This document shows, one piece after another, positions 1 to 8,236 of a stretch of 34,259 bases of DNA (its first letter is position 1; the number at the start of each line of letters is the position of its first letter). The notes under the pieces are model-generated. The model saw only the letters and a program-made list of their open reading frames with translations, was not told where the DNA came from and did no database searches. The stretch comes from Bradyrhizobium sacchari (lineage in GTDB: Bacteria; Pseudomonadota; Alphaproteobacteria; Rhizobiales; Xanthobacteraceae). The DNA lies in contig NZ_LWIG01000017.1 in NCBI RefSeq assembly GCF_002068095.1, positions 14,477-48,735 on the forward strand, in the 5' to 3' direction. Made by a program: the position numbers and the translations under genes.

Positions 1-269
1 CCCGCCGCGACGTCGCGCGAAAACTTCAGGCCCTCGGTATCGAGCCCTGGCTGATGCCGCGCGGCGGCTTCTTCCTCTGGTGCCGCCTCGCGGGCCGACA
101 GGACGCCACCGCGATGGCGCGCGCCGCGCTCGAAGAGGATGTCGTGCTCGCACCTGGCAACGTGTTCAGCGTCTCGCAGACGGCGCAAAACTTCATGCGA
201 TTCAACGTGGCGCATATGAGCGAGCCGCGCATATGGGATGTGCTGCGACGGGCGCTGAAGGCGGCATGA
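1..269 (+). CDS. PLP-dependent aminotransferase / MocR-type regulator, C-terminal fragment
   Basis: The reading frame is open from base 3 and ends at 269, so only about 88 C-terminal residues are present. The stretch MPRGGFFLWCRL followed by a VVLAPGNVFS segment and an FMRFNVAH strand is typical of the small C-terminal domain of fold-type I aminotransferases, particularly the aminotransferase half of GntR/MocR fusion regulators, where the arginine in the FMRFN-like strand would bind the substrate carboxylate. The PLP lysine and any N-terminal wHTH lie outside the window, so regulator and plain aminotransferase cannot be separated. The next gene is on the opposite strand and converges on it, with only 13 bases between the two stops. 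Confidence 0.75.
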   Translation, partial: RRDVARKLQALGIEPWLMPRGGFFLWCRLAGRQDATAMARAALEEDVVLAPGNVFSVSQTAQNFMRFNVAHMSEPRIWDVLRRALKAA

Positions 270-282
270 AGATCATCAACGC

Positions 283-888
283 CTAATACCACGGCTCCTC
301 ATACACCGGCTCGCCGTCGAGCAGCAGCCGCTTGACGGCGGCGCGGCCGGAGGGCAGCACGGCGGCGACGACGCGCAGTTTCTGCTGATTGCGGGCCTGC
401 TCGAGCGTCCTGCCCTCGCCTTCGGGCACGAAATAGCTTTCGAGACCGTATTTGATCGTCAGCTTGTCGCAGAAGATGGGGCTGGTCGAACCGCAGGAAT
501 AGAGGACGCGGCCGCGGATCAGGATTTCGGGCGCCGTGACTGCAATAGGCTCGGCATGCACCGAGACGGCCTCGTAAAGCCCGTTGGCACCGGGCGCGAG
601 CTTGACGAACACCAAGGGATTGCGCGTGCCAGACGGTTTGCCGGTGAGGCGACCTGCCGGCAGCTGCGAGATGTCGTAGCGGAGCACGACATAATCGCCG
701 CGCAGCAGATCGCGGGGATCGACCGGCTGCGTCTGCAGGGTCACCTCACGGCCGTCGCGCAGGATCTGCATGCGATCGGCAACCATCAGAACCAGCAGCA
801 CGCATTGGATCAGGATGGCGGCGCCGAACAGCACGGCTTTCGGGATGCGCTGCCAGAATCTTGTCACGGATGCGATCAGCTCGGTCAT
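283..888 (-). CDS. GDYXXLXY domain membrane-anchored protein
   Basis: This 201-residue protein carries the defining GDYVVLRY motif at residues 64-71, which names the uncharacterised GDYXXLXY family. Residues about 18-38 form one hydrophobic membrane segment, so the rest probably sits in the periplasm. Its start codon overlaps the end of the upstream DUF2157 gene by four bases (885-888), which implies translational coupling. These two families are frequent neighbours, so the pair is probably a functional unit in the membrane, but no biochemical role is established. Confidence 0.85.
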   Translation of the reverse strand: MTELIASVTRFWQRIPKAVLFGAAILIQCVLLVLMVADRMQILRDGREVTLQTQPVDPRDLLRGDYVVLRYDISQLPAGRLTGKPSGTRNPLVFVKLAPGANGLYEAVSVHAEPIAVTAPEILIRGRVLYSCGSTSPIFCDKLTIKYGLESYFVPEGEGRTLEQARNQQKLRVVAAVLPSGRAAVKRLLLDGEPVYEEPWY

Positions 889-2156
889 CGCTGAACCCTC
901 GGCAGCATGCGATTGAGCGCGGTGGCAAATGCGACGGCCGCAACGCCCGCCGCGGCCAGGAAGGCCGAGCGACGCAGCAGCGAGCCCTTCACGGACCAGG
1001 TGATGCCGGCGATGACCCCGGCAATTCCGAGCCAGCCGGCCACGACGCGCGGGCGTACGTCATCGAGCATGCCGGAGACGACGAGGCACAGCATGGCTGA
1101 GAGCAGCGCGGCATAGGCGAACCAGGATTCGCCGGCCATGGATGCCGGCCAGACCGGTGCGGCCAGTAGGACCAGCCCGATCGCACATGCCGCAAGGACT
1201 TCACCTGCGCGCCTGGTGATCCCTGCGGACACCAGCGCTAGGATCACGCCGACAACCCCGCACACAATGGCCCACAGCGGCTGGCCCGCACCCGAACCGG
1301 CCCGGAAGCGGACGATGTCGTCGACCGTCGTCACCTCCAGGAACGCGGCGGTGGCCAGCGAAAACGCGCCGTAGATCGACAGGACGCTGCCGAACCGGAG
1401 CGCTCTCGGCGACGGCGCGGCCGCAATCGCCAGTCCGGCGCCGAACAGCAAGGCCGCTCCGTTCGCGAGCACGAATGACGGCTGGGCGCCGTCGAATTCG
1501 AAGCGGAACGACGTCGCGACCCACCATGGAATCATCGCGATCGCGACGAGGTGGGCGGCAGCGCGCGAATGCCACGCGAAGGCGAGAGCGGCGGCGAACA
1601 GCCAGACCGCCAGGAACGGAAGATGCAGGACATCGGGTGCATCGTAAACCCGCATGCAGGTCCAGATCGAGGCCGCCACGAGGCCGACCGCGAGCGCGCC
1701 GCGCGAGCCGGTCAGCACCGCCGCGGCCAACGCGCCGATCGACCACAACAGCATGCCAGCGGCAAAGTCGTCGCCGAGATGATACATCTGGCCGACCAGC
1801 GCGATGCCCGCGCCGAAGATGATCGCACCGACGCTGGCACAGAGATCGGCGAGAACAATGCGCCCCCTTGAGGCGAACCAGGCGCCGAGGCCGCCGGCAA
1901 CGACCATGCCGGCAATCAGGATCGCAAACCGCATCAGCCGCGCGATCTCCGTCCAGTGCGCGGCGATGAAGGCGAGGAAGGCGGCAGCGATCAGCAAGCC
2001 GCCGACGATGCCGACGACCACCGCGATGTTGATGCCGGGGGAGAGCGGAGGAAGCGCGTTGCGGATGCTGGCGGCCGCCGCCGGCGCAATCACGCCATCG
2101 GCTTCCCATTGCACAAGGTCAGCTTCGAGGCGCTGCCGGTAGGCTTTGTCGAACAT
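885..2156 (-). CDS. DUF2157 polytopic membrane protein
   Basis: This 423-residue protein has a soluble N-terminal segment of about 45 residues, rich in charged residues and ending in an SIRNALPPLSPG stretch. It is followed by a long series of hydrophobic helices rich in Ala, Gly, Ile and Val, roughly ten or more, running to the C-terminus. This layout fits the DUF2157 family. It is the first gene of a two-gene unit with the GDYXXLXY protein and overlaps it by four bases. No catalytic motif is visible and the molecular function is unknown. Confidence 0.82.
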   Translation of the reverse strand: MFDKAYRQRLEADLVQWEADGVIAPAAAASIRNALPPLSPGINIAVVVGIVGGLLIAAAFLAFIAAHWTEIARLMRFAILIAGMVVAGGLGAWFASRGRIVLADLCASVGAIIFGAGIALVGQMYHLGDDFAAGMLLWSIGALAAAVLTGSRGALAVGLVAASIWTCMRVYDAPDVLHLPFLAVWLFAAALAFAWHSRAAAHLVAIAMIPWWVATSFRFEFDGAQPSFVLANGAALLFGAGLAIAAAPSPRALRFGSVLSIYGAFSLATAAFLEVTTVDDIVRFRAGSGAGQPLWAIVCGVVGVILALVSAGITRRAGEVLAACAIGLVLLAAPVWPASMAGESWFAYAALLSAMLCLVVSGMLDDVRPRVVAGWLGIAGVIAGITWSVKGSLLRRSAFLAAAGVAAVAFATALNRMLPRVQR

Positions 2157-2303
2157 GGTCGTGAATTACCTGACTGCCTGCCGGCCACTGGCTCCGTGCC
2201 CGCCGGCGGGCTGTTGCTGGGTCGGCCGCCGCCGCTGGCAGGTTCAACCTTTATCATCGCTGCGATGACAGGGCTCCGGATCGCCGGCTGCCGCTCGGGC
2301 ACG

Positions 2304-3218
2304 TTAACCGCTCCGTTCGCGGATCGCCTGCGCGCCCGCCAAGATACCGCGCTGGAGCGCGCGTGCGGCCGGCGAGAGGTCGCGGCCGATGCGCCAGATC
2401 AGATAGAGCTCGCGCTCGATCACGGGCTCGACCAGCTTGCGCCAGGTGAGCACGGGATGATCCGCCTCCGGCCAGGCGAGACTCGGCAGCGGCGCGACGC
2501 CGACCCCGGCTTCGACCAGCGCCAGCAGCGTCGCCGGATGCTCGGCCTCATGGATCGGCGTGCCGTGTCCGAGCTCCGCGAAGCCGCGCTCGATCTCGAG
2601 CCGGATGCCTGTGCCTGACGCCATCACTACGAGGCCGGCTTTTGATGCTTCGGTCCAGCTCACCTCGGCGCGCGCGCTGAGCGGATGATCGCGGCGCATC
2701 ACCAGCGCGAAATTGTCGATCAGCAGGCGCGAGGCGTCGAGCTCCGGATCGTCACCGGGCACGTTGGCAATGCCGAGATCGACATCGCCGCCGCGCAGCG
2801 CCGCAAAGATCTGATGCCGCGAGATCTCCTTCAGCGTCACCGCGACCATCGGATGCTCGCGCTGGAATGCGGCGAGCACACGCGGCATCAGCCGCAGCGC
2901 CACCGACGGCACGCAGGCCACCGTGACGTGACCGCGGCGGTGCTCGCGCAAATCACGTAGATCCTGGAGCTGCCGATCGAGATCGGCCAGCAGACGCTGG
3001 ATGCCCGGCATGAACTCCGCTCCGACCTTGCTGAGCTGAAGCTTTCGCGTGGTGCGATCGAGCAGCCGCACCCGCAAATTTTCCTCGAGCTGACGCACTG
3101 CCTGGCTGACGGCGGATTGCGACATCCCGAGCGCGCGCGCCGCGGCGCTGAAGCTGCCGGTCTCGACGACCCGGACAAAGGCGCGGAGCTGTTTCAGGTC
3201 GAGCTGATCTATCAGCAT
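2304..3218 (-). CDS. LysR family transcriptional regulator, divergent to the rut-ABC operon
   Basis: This 304-residue regulator has the LysR winged helix-turn-helix in residues 5-64 (LKQLRAFVRVVETGSFSAAA, then SQSAVSQAVRQLE), followed by the periplasmic-binding-like effector domain. It is transcribed away from the rut-ABC operon, 139 bases from that operon's GTG start. This is the usual layout of a LysR protein that controls its neighbour and itself. Canonical Rut clusters are instead controlled by the TetR protein RutR. The inducer is not readable from sequence; a pyrimidine-derived compound is an inference from the operon. Confidence 0.9.
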   Translation of the reverse strand: MLIDQLDLKQLRAFVRVVETGSFSAAARALGMSQSAVSQAVRQLEENLRVRLLDRTTRKLQLSKVGAEFMPGIQRLLADLDRQLQDLRDLREHRRGHVTVACVPSVALRLMPRVLAAFQREHPMVAVTLKEISRHQIFAALRGGDVDLGIANVPGDDPELDASRLLIDNFALVMRRDHPLSARAEVSWTEASKAGLVVMASGTGIRLEIERGFAELGHGTPIHEAEHPATLLALVEAGVGVAPLPSLAWPEADHPVLTWRKLVEPVIERELYLIWRIGRDLSPAARALQRGILAGAQAIRERSG

Positions 3219-3357
3219 AGCTTATAAATATATCTCTCTATTCCGGATTGTTAATGAAAATCTCCAATGCAAGGATTTTGGGCGAAGATCGGGGATGATC
3301 ATCAAATGGGCAGTCGGCGAGCTAACTCGTTGTTCTGACAAGTCAAAGGACTGGGAC
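3219..3357. promoter_or_regulatory. Divergent control region between lysR and the rut-ABC operon
   Basis: This 139-base gap is AT-rich compared with its surroundings. It contains an ATTG-N14-CAAT inverted pair (3247-3268), the general form of a LysR-type binding site, and a perfect 10-base palindrome GATGATCATC at 3294-3303. An AAAGGA ribosome-binding site ends seven bases before the GTG at 3358. The region must hold both promoters. No unambiguous -35/-10 pair was found, so assigning these elements as operators is inference. Confidence 0.5.
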
Positions 3358-4374
3358 GTGATCAACAGACGCGACCTCATGAAGTATTCGCTGCTGGGCG
3401 CGGCGACGGCGCCGCTGGGCGGCCTCAACACGCCCGGCTTCGCCGCCGGCAGCAAGGTGGCGATCGCCGAGGCGCTGCGGCTCGGCATGTACAACTCGCT
3501 TTATGTCGCGGCGGAGAAGGGGCTGTTCGCCAAGCATGGCCTGGACGCCGACCTCTCCACCGCCGGCGGCATTGCGCTGCCGGTGCCGATCCTGCTCTCC
3601 GGGCGCGGCCAGATCGGCGTGACCAGCCCGGGCATGTCGGTCAATGCGGTGCGCGAGGGCGGCAAGATCAAGAACATCGCCAAGATCGTCGGTGGCGTGT
3701 CGATGTGGGGCATTGCGAAACCCGACAGCAAGATCAGGACGATCGACGATCTGCGCGGCAAGACCATCGCTACGCTGAAATTCCCGTCCTCGACAATTCA
3801 GGTGCCGACCTACGCGATCAAGACCGTCGGCAAGTTCGATCCGAAGGAAGCCGGCGTCACCTTCCTCGAGCTGCCGCCCGGCGCGCAGGCCGCCGCGGTG
3901 AAGGACGGCCGCGCCGACATCGCCACCGCCTTCGAATGGGACGTCAGCATCGCCGCCGAACAGTTCGGCTTGGTGCCGGTGCTGTCCTTTGCCGACGTGC
4001 TCGGCTCGCTCTGCTTCACCACGGCGATGGCGACGGAAGAGACGATCGCGAGCAATCCGGCGGCCGTGCAGGGCTTTTGCAACGCCATCGCGGAAGCGCA
4101 GAAGCTGATGCACGAGAACAATACTGTTTTCACCGAGGTCGCAGAGAAGTACTTCCCGAAGGTCACGCCGTCGGTGGTCGCGAGCGCAACGAAGAACTTC
4201 TTCGGCTCCAAGACTGCGATCCCGCGCAATCCCACCATCTCGGCGGACGAATGGGACCGCGCGATGCAGCTCGAACAAGGCGGCGGCGCGGTGCAGTCCG
4301 CCCTTCCCTACACGCAGATGGTCGACAATCGCTTCGCCGAGCAGGCCACGAAGCAGTTCGGTCTCGCGTCATGA
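3358..4374 (+). CDS. ABC transporter substrate-binding protein (NMT1/THI5-SsuA-like), Tat signal
   Basis: The predicted product has 338 residues and begins at GTG 3358, supported by AAAGGA seven bases upstream. An ATG at 3295 in the same frame lies in the control region and has no comparable site. The N-terminus has a twin-arginine signal ([11 protein letters not shown]) followed by an Ala/Gly-rich stretch ending near AAG. The mature part has the [20 protein letters not shown] start and the RGKTIA segment of the NMT1/THI5-like and nitrate/sulfonate/taurine binding proteins. It is the first gene of the operon and overlaps rutB by ATGA. The family includes binders of pyrimidine precursors such as ThiY, so a pyrimidine-like ligand fits the context but is unproven. 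Confidence 0.88.
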   Translation: MINRRDLMKYSLLGAATAPLGGLNTPGFAAGSKVAIAEALRLGMYNSLYVAAEKGLFAKHGLDADLSTAGGIALPVPILLSGRGQIGVTSPGMSVNAVREGGKIKNIAKIVGGVSMWGIAKPDSKIRTIDDLRGKTIATLKFPSSTIQVPTYAIKTVGKFDPKEAGVTFLELPPGAQAAAVKDGRADIATAFEWDVSIAAEQFGLVPVLSFADVLGSLCFTTAMATEETIASNPAAVQGFCNAIAEAQKLMHENNTVFTEVAEKYFPKVTPSVVASATKNFFGSKTAIPRNPTISADEWDRAMQLEQGGGAVQSALPYTQMVDNRFAEQATKQFGLAS

Positions 4375-5111
4375 CCGTGAATACGTCTCCGGCGCGCGAG
4401 CAGCGCTACGTCACGCTGCCTGCGCGGCCCGAGCCGCTGCGGCTCGCGATCGACGAGACCGCCGTGGTCGTCGTCGACATGCAGAATGCCTATGCTTCGC
4501 CCAACGGCTATCTCGACCTCGCCGGTTTCGACATCTCCGGCGCCAAGGCCGCGATCACCGCGATCCAGGACGTGCTGGACGTCGCGCGCGGTGCCGGCGT
4601 CCCGGTGATCTTCTTCCAGAACGGCTGGGACGCGGACTATGTCGAGGCCGGCGGCCCGGGCTCGCCGAACTGGCACAAGTCGAATGCGCTGAAGACGATG
4701 CGCAAGCGGCCCGAGCTGCAGGGCAAGCTGCTCGCCAAGGGCGGCTGGGACTATGCGCTGGTCGACGATCTGCAGCCGAAGCCCGGCGACATCGTGGTGC
4801 CGAAGACGCGCTATAGCGGCTTCTTCAACAGCCAGTTCGACAGCATCTTGCGCGCCCGCGGCATCCGCAACCTCGTGTTCTGTGGCATCGCGACCAACGT
4901 CTGCGTGGAATCGACGCTGCGCGACGCCTTTCACCTCGAATATTTCGGCGTGATGCTGGAGGACGCGACCCACCAGGCCGGCCCCGACTACATCCAGAAG
5001 GCTTCAATCTTCAACATCGAGACCTTCTTCGGCTGGGTCTCGTCCGCGAGCGACTTCCGCCGCGCCTTTGCCCAGACCGAAGCCGTTCCAGCAAAAAAGG
5101 ATTCGCTATGA
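4371..5111 (+). CDS. rutB: Ureidoacrylate amidohydrolase RutB
   Basis: This 246-residue isochorismatase-fold cysteine hydrolase matches RutB along its length: [38 protein letters not shown] and [13 protein letters not shown]. The catalytic triad reads D36, K145 and C178, each offset by 12 from D24, K133 and C166 of the E. coli enzyme as I recall it, so the active site is intact. RutB hydrolyses (peroxy)ureidoacrylate, releasing carbamate (which decays to CO2 and ammonia) and 3-aminoacrylate. Its start overlaps the binding-protein stop and its stop overlaps the rutC start (both ATGA), so translation is coupled. rutA, which makes its substrate from uracil, is absent from this window. Confidence 0.93.
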   Translation: MTVNTSPAREQRYVTLPARPEPLRLAIDETAVVVVDMQNAYASPNGYLDLAGFDISGAKAAITAIQDVLDVARGAGVPVIFFQNGWDADYVEAGGPGSPNWHKSNALKTMRKRPELQGKLLAKGGWDYALVDDLQPKPGDIVVPKTRYSGFFNSQFDSILRARGIRNLVFCGIATNVCVESTLRDAFHLEYFGVMLEDATHQAGPDYIQKASIFNIETFFGWVSSASDFRRAFAQTEAVPAKKDSL

Positions 5112-5494
5112 CCGACCGCGCCATCATTCCGCCGGGCACCCACGCCCCCATCGCCCCGTTTTCCCCGGGCATGATGGCCGACAACGTGATCTACGTGTCG
5201 GGCACGCTGGCTTTCGATGCCAACAACGACGTTGTCCACGCAGGCGACGCCGCCGGCCAGACCCGGCACATCCTGGAGACGATCAAGCGCGTGCTGGAGA
5301 CGGCGGGCTCGAGCCTTGCCGACGTCACCTTCAACTCGATCTTCATCACCGACTGGGCCAACTACGCCGCGGTCAACAAGGTCTATGCCGAATATTTTCC
5401 AGGTGAGAAGCCGGCGCGCTATTGCATCCAGTGCGGCCTGGTGAAGCCTGCCTGCCTCGTCGAGATCGCCTCGATCGCACACAAGAGGGCGTGA
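5108..5494 (+). CDS. rutC: 3-aminoacrylate deaminase RutC (RidA family)
   Basis: The 128-residue product has the same length as E. coli RutC and shares its distinctive blocks: an N-terminal [42 protein letters not shown] and [12 protein letters not shown]. It belongs to the YjgF/YER057c/UK114 (RidA) trimers that deaminate enamines/imines. The conserved Arg in the KPAR segment is the usual substrate carboxylate ligand. It should act directly after RutB, converting 3-aminoacrylate toward malonic semialdehyde with release of ammonia. It overlaps rutB by four bases and ends one base before the permease gene. Confidence 0.92.
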   Translation: MTDRAIIPPGTHAPIAPFSPGMMADNVIYVSGTLAFDANNDVVHAGDAAGQTRHILETIKRVLETAGSSLADVTFNSIFITDWANYAAVNKVYAEYFPGEKPARYCIQCGLVKPACLVEIASIAHKRA

Positions 5495-5495
5495 G

Positions 5496-6296
5496 GTGGC
5501 CGTGCTCGATGCCGGCCGGGCCGCGGTGACGGGCGGCGCACGCCTCAAGCTGCCGCCTGCACTGAAGATCGCGCTGCTCCAGTTCGCACTGCTGGTCGCG
5601 CTGCTCGCGGCGTGGGAGCTCGCGATCCGGTTCGGCCTTATCGCGGTCTATCTCTACGGCCAGCCGAGCGGCATCATCGCCAAGGCCGGCAAGCTGATCG
5701 CAAGCGGCGAGCTCCTGCGCGACGCTGCGCTCACCGCCTGGGAGGCCATCGCTGGCTTCCTGATCGGAACGATGCTCGGCAGCGCGGCCGGGCTGGCGCT
5801 GTGGCTGGTCCCGACTGGAGCCGCGGTGCTGCGACCCTATCTCGTTGCGCTCAACGGCTTGCCAAAAATCGCGCTGGCGCCGCTGATCATCGTCTGGTTC
5901 GGCATCGGCCTCTCGTCAAAGATCGCGATCGCCGCGATCATCACCTTCATCGTCGCCGTCATCACCGCGCTGCAGGGTGCCAAGGAGGTCGATGCCGACC
6001 TCGTCAAGCTGCTGCGCTCGCTCGGCGCTTCGCGATGGAAGACCTGGCGCACCGTGATCGTGCCCGGCGCGATGCCGTGGATCGTGGCGGCCTTTCGCCT
6101 CAATGTCGGCTTCGCCCTGATCGGCGCCGTGGTCGGCGAGTACATCGCCTCCAGGGAGGGCCTCGGCTACATGATCTACTATGCCGGCGTGCTCTACGAC
6201 CTCAATGCGGTCTGGGTCGGCATCGCGACGCTGATGGCGGTCGCACTCTTGATGTACGGCGCGATCGACCTGATCGAGCGGCACCTGCTGGCCTGA
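5496..6296 (+). CDS. ABC transporter permease (SsuC/TauC/NrtB-like)
   Basis: This 266-residue inner-membrane protein starts at GTG 5496, one base after the rutC stop. It has about six hydrophobic helices and, between residues about 165 and 200, the cytoplasmic coupling loop LVKLLRSLGASRWKTWRTVI, which docks on the ATPase. The following segment near EYIASREGLGYMI is characteristic of nitrate/sulfonate/bicarbonate-type permeases. It should form the channel for the binding protein at 3358 and the ATPase at 7119. Its position between rutC and rutD suggests that import and catabolism are made together. Confidence 0.9.
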   Translation: MAVLDAGRAAVTGGARLKLPPALKIALLQFALLVALLAAWELAIRFGLIAVYLYGQPSGIIAKAGKLIASGELLRDAALTAWEAIAGFLIGTMLGSAAGLALWLVPTGAAVLRPYLVALNGLPKIALAPLIIVWFGIGLSSKIAIAAIITFIVAVITALQGAKEVDADLVKLLRSLGASRWKTWRTVIVPGAMPWIVAAFRLNVGFALIGAVVGEYIASREGLGYMIYYAGVLYDLNAVWVGIATLMAVALLMYGAIDLIERHLLA

Positions 6297-6330
6297 TCCG
6301 CAACCACACCACTCCAATCGCTGGGATGTC

Positions 6331-7122
6331 ATGGCTTTTGCACGCTGCAAGGATGCCGAGATCTATTACGAAGTTCACGGGCGCGGCACGCCGGTCCTGC
6401 TCTCGGCCGGAATGGGCGGCAGCGGCTCGTTCTGGGCGCCGCAGCTCGATGCGCTCGCGAGCCGCCATCAGGTCATCCTCTACGATCACGTCGGCACCGG
6501 CCGCAGTGCTGCCGGCAGCCGCAGCATCGCCGGCATGGCCGACGACATCGCCTGCGTGCTCGACAACGCTGGCGCCGATGCCGCGCATGTCGTCGGCCAC
6601 GCTATCGGCGGCATTGTCGGCATCGAGCTGGCGCTGCGTCATCCGAAACGGCTGCGCAGCCTCACCGTCGTCAACGGCTGGGGCCGCGCCGATCCATTCC
6701 TGCGGCGCTGCTTCGAGATCCGGAAAGCTCTGCTGAACCAATCCGGTCCGCAGGCCTACGTGCGCGCGCAGCCGCTGTTCCTCTATCCGCCGCAATGGAT
6801 CTCCGAGAACATCGCCCATCTCGATGCGGAGGAAGAGAAGATCCTGAAGCATTTTCCGTCCATCGCGACGATGAACCAGCGCATCGACATGTTCCTCGCG
6901 TTCGAGGGCGGCAGGCGCCTCAAAGGGATCAGCGTGCCGACGCTGCTGTCCTCGGCAAAGGACGACGCGCTGGTGCCGGCCTATCTCACCCGCGAGCTCG
7001 CCGCGGCCATTCCCGGCGCGCGCGTGCACGAGGTCGATTGGGGCGCGCACGCCTTCAGCGTGGTCACGCCAAAAATCTTCAACGACACGCTGCTCGGCTT
7101 CTGCAGGGAGGTGGACCGATGA
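6331..7122 (+). CDS. rutD: RutD-like aminoacrylate hydrolase (alpha/beta hydrolase)
   Basis: This 263-residue alpha/beta-hydrolase has RutD hallmarks: GMGGSGSFW, YDHVGTGRS, VVNGW, QPLFLYPP and a C-terminal WGAHAF. The nucleophile elbow reads G89-H-A91-I-G93, so the canonical serine position is alanine; E. coli RutD, from memory, also reads GHALG there. A candidate Asp (D211/D212) and H240 sit where the other triad members are expected. RutD is thought to speed hydrolysis of aminoacrylate to malonic semialdehyde. The gene overlaps the ATPase start by ATGA and follows the permease after 34 bases. General hydrolase naming would miss the Rut context. Confidence 0.85.
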   Translation: MAFARCKDAEIYYEVHGRGTPVLLSAGMGGSGSFWAPQLDALASRHQVILYDHVGTGRSAAGSRSIAGMADDIACVLDNAGADAAHVVGHAIGGIVGIELALRHPKRLRSLTVVNGWGRADPFLRRCFEIRKALLNQSGPQAYVRAQPLFLYPPQWISENIAHLDAEEEKILKHFPSIATMNQRIDMFLAFEGGRRLKGISVPTLLSSAKDDALVPAYLTRELAAAIPGARVHEVDWGAHAFSVVTPKIFNDTLLGFCREVDR

Positions 7123-7928
7123 ATGCGCTCGCGCAGAATCTTTCCGGCGCAGCGCCGATCGTGCTGCGCGCCGAGGATGTCGGCGTCACCTTCGATGGTG
7201 CCGACCGCCCGGTCGAAGCGATCCGGAAAGTGGACTTCGAGCTCCGCCGTGGCGAGACGCTGGCGATCGTGGGCCCCTCCGGCTGCGGCAAGTCCACGCT
7301 GTTCAACGCTATTGCCGGACTGCTGCGGCCGACCCGTGGCCATGTCGAGGTCGGCGGCCGGCGCGTCGATGATGCCGCCGGCCATGTCGGCTATATGCTG
7401 CAGAAGGACCTGCTGCTGCCGTGGCGCAGCGTGCTCGACAATGTCATGCTCGGGCTCGAGATCCGCAAGACGCCAAAACCTCGCGCGCGCGAGATCGCGC
7501 TGGAGCTGATCCGGACTTACGGCCTCTCGGGCTTCGAGCATGCGAAGCCCGCGGCGCTCTCCGGCGGCATGCGCCAGCGCGTCGCCATCATGCGCACGCT
7601 GGCCTTCGACCCCGACGTGATCCTGCTCGACGAGCCATTCTCCGCGCTCGATTTCCAGACCCGCCTGCTGATGCAGGCCGACGTCTCCCGCATCATCGCC
7701 GAGCGCGGCAAGAGCGCCATTCTCGTCACGCACGACATCGGCGAGGCCATCGCCATGGCCGACCGGGTGCTGGTGCTGAGCGCGCGGCCTGCGACGGTGC
7801 GTGCGCTGCATGTGATCGAATTGCCGCGGGATGGCCGCGACCCGGCAGCATTGCGCACCGACCCGCAATTCCAGGACTACTTTGCGAAGATCTGGGCCGA
7901 TCTGGAGAAGCCGGCCAGCGTCGCGTGA
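7119..7928 (+). CDS. ABC transporter ATP-binding protein (NrtD/SsuB/TauB-like)
   Basis: The 269-residue ATPase has Walker A GPSGCGKST at residues 52-60, a Q-loop glutamine near residue 95, the signature LSGGMRQR at 147-154, Walker B VILLDEP at 167-173 and the switch histidine H205. This is one complete nucleotide-binding domain that would dimerise under the permease. It is the last gene of the operon; its ATG at 7119 overlaps the rutD stop. With the binding protein and permease it completes a type I importer. A 25-bp dispersed repeat begins 19 bases after its stop. Confidence 0.92.
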   Translation: MNALAQNLSGAAPIVLRAEDVGVTFDGADRPVEAIRKVDFELRRGETLAIVGPSGCGKSTLFNAIAGLLRPTRGHVEVGGRRVDDAAGHVGYMLQKDLLLPWRSVLDNVMLGLEIRKTPKPRAREIALELIRTYGLSGFEHAKPAALSGGMRQRVAIMRTLAFDPDVILLDEPFSALDFQTRLLMQADVSRIIAERGKSAILVTHDIGEAIAMADRVLVLSARPATVRALHVIELPRDGRDPAALRTDPQFQDYFAKIWADLEKPASVA

Positions 7929-8236
7929 GGGCGGGATCGCCAAAATGGCGAAAACAACCCCATGCACAGTAGCCAGCAACTGCAGGCGTGGCGTCGGCTG
8001 AGTCCAACGAACCGTCTGAAGAGAAGGACAGAATTCAAAGAGCGGCGCATGCCGGATGGCGTTGAGTGTTGAATCGGCATCGAGCCGTTCCATGGCCTGA
8101 ATGCGATTCATCGATCTTTTCATATTTTGCAAAAGAGATGCTCAGACTGCGCCAATGGTTGGAGGAGATTCAAAGCTGTAACTTTCGCTCAACATGGTCG
8201 TAAACGGCCACCTTGCGGCGAGGGAGGACTTCATCC
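7929..8236. other. Intergenic region after the rut-ABC operon
   Basis: These 308 bases hold no convincing gene; short frames on both strands lack start signals and family resemblance. The notable element is a 25-base sequence at 7948-7972 repeated exactly near 33.8 kb. The stretch from about 8090 to 8180 is more AT-rich than its surroundings and could carry the promoter of the following tctC gene, but I see no clear consensus pair. Confidence 0.6.
7948..7972 (+). repeat. 25-bp dispersed exact repeat, copy 1
   Basis: The sequence starting GCGAAAACAACCCCATGCAC and ending AGTAG is identical to 33777-33801, in the same orientation. Both copies lie just downstream of the stop codon of a forward gene. 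Flanking bases do not align beyond the 25, so it is a discrete element, not the edge of a large duplication. The reverse complement could encode LCMGLFS, but no gene accompanies it. Confidence 0.9.

Noticed and set aside
3295..3357. Upstream ATG start for the ABC binding protein
   Set aside because: It would put 21 residues before the twin-arginine signal, has no ribosome-binding site and lies in the divergent control region.
3358..7928. A complete uracil-degrading Rut operon
   Set aside because: rutA and its flavin reductase rutF, needed to open the ring, are not present, nor is rutG.
7929..8236. A small protein gene on the reverse strand (around 7877-8080)
   Set aside because: It overlaps the end of the ATPase gene, has no ribosome-binding site and resembles no family.
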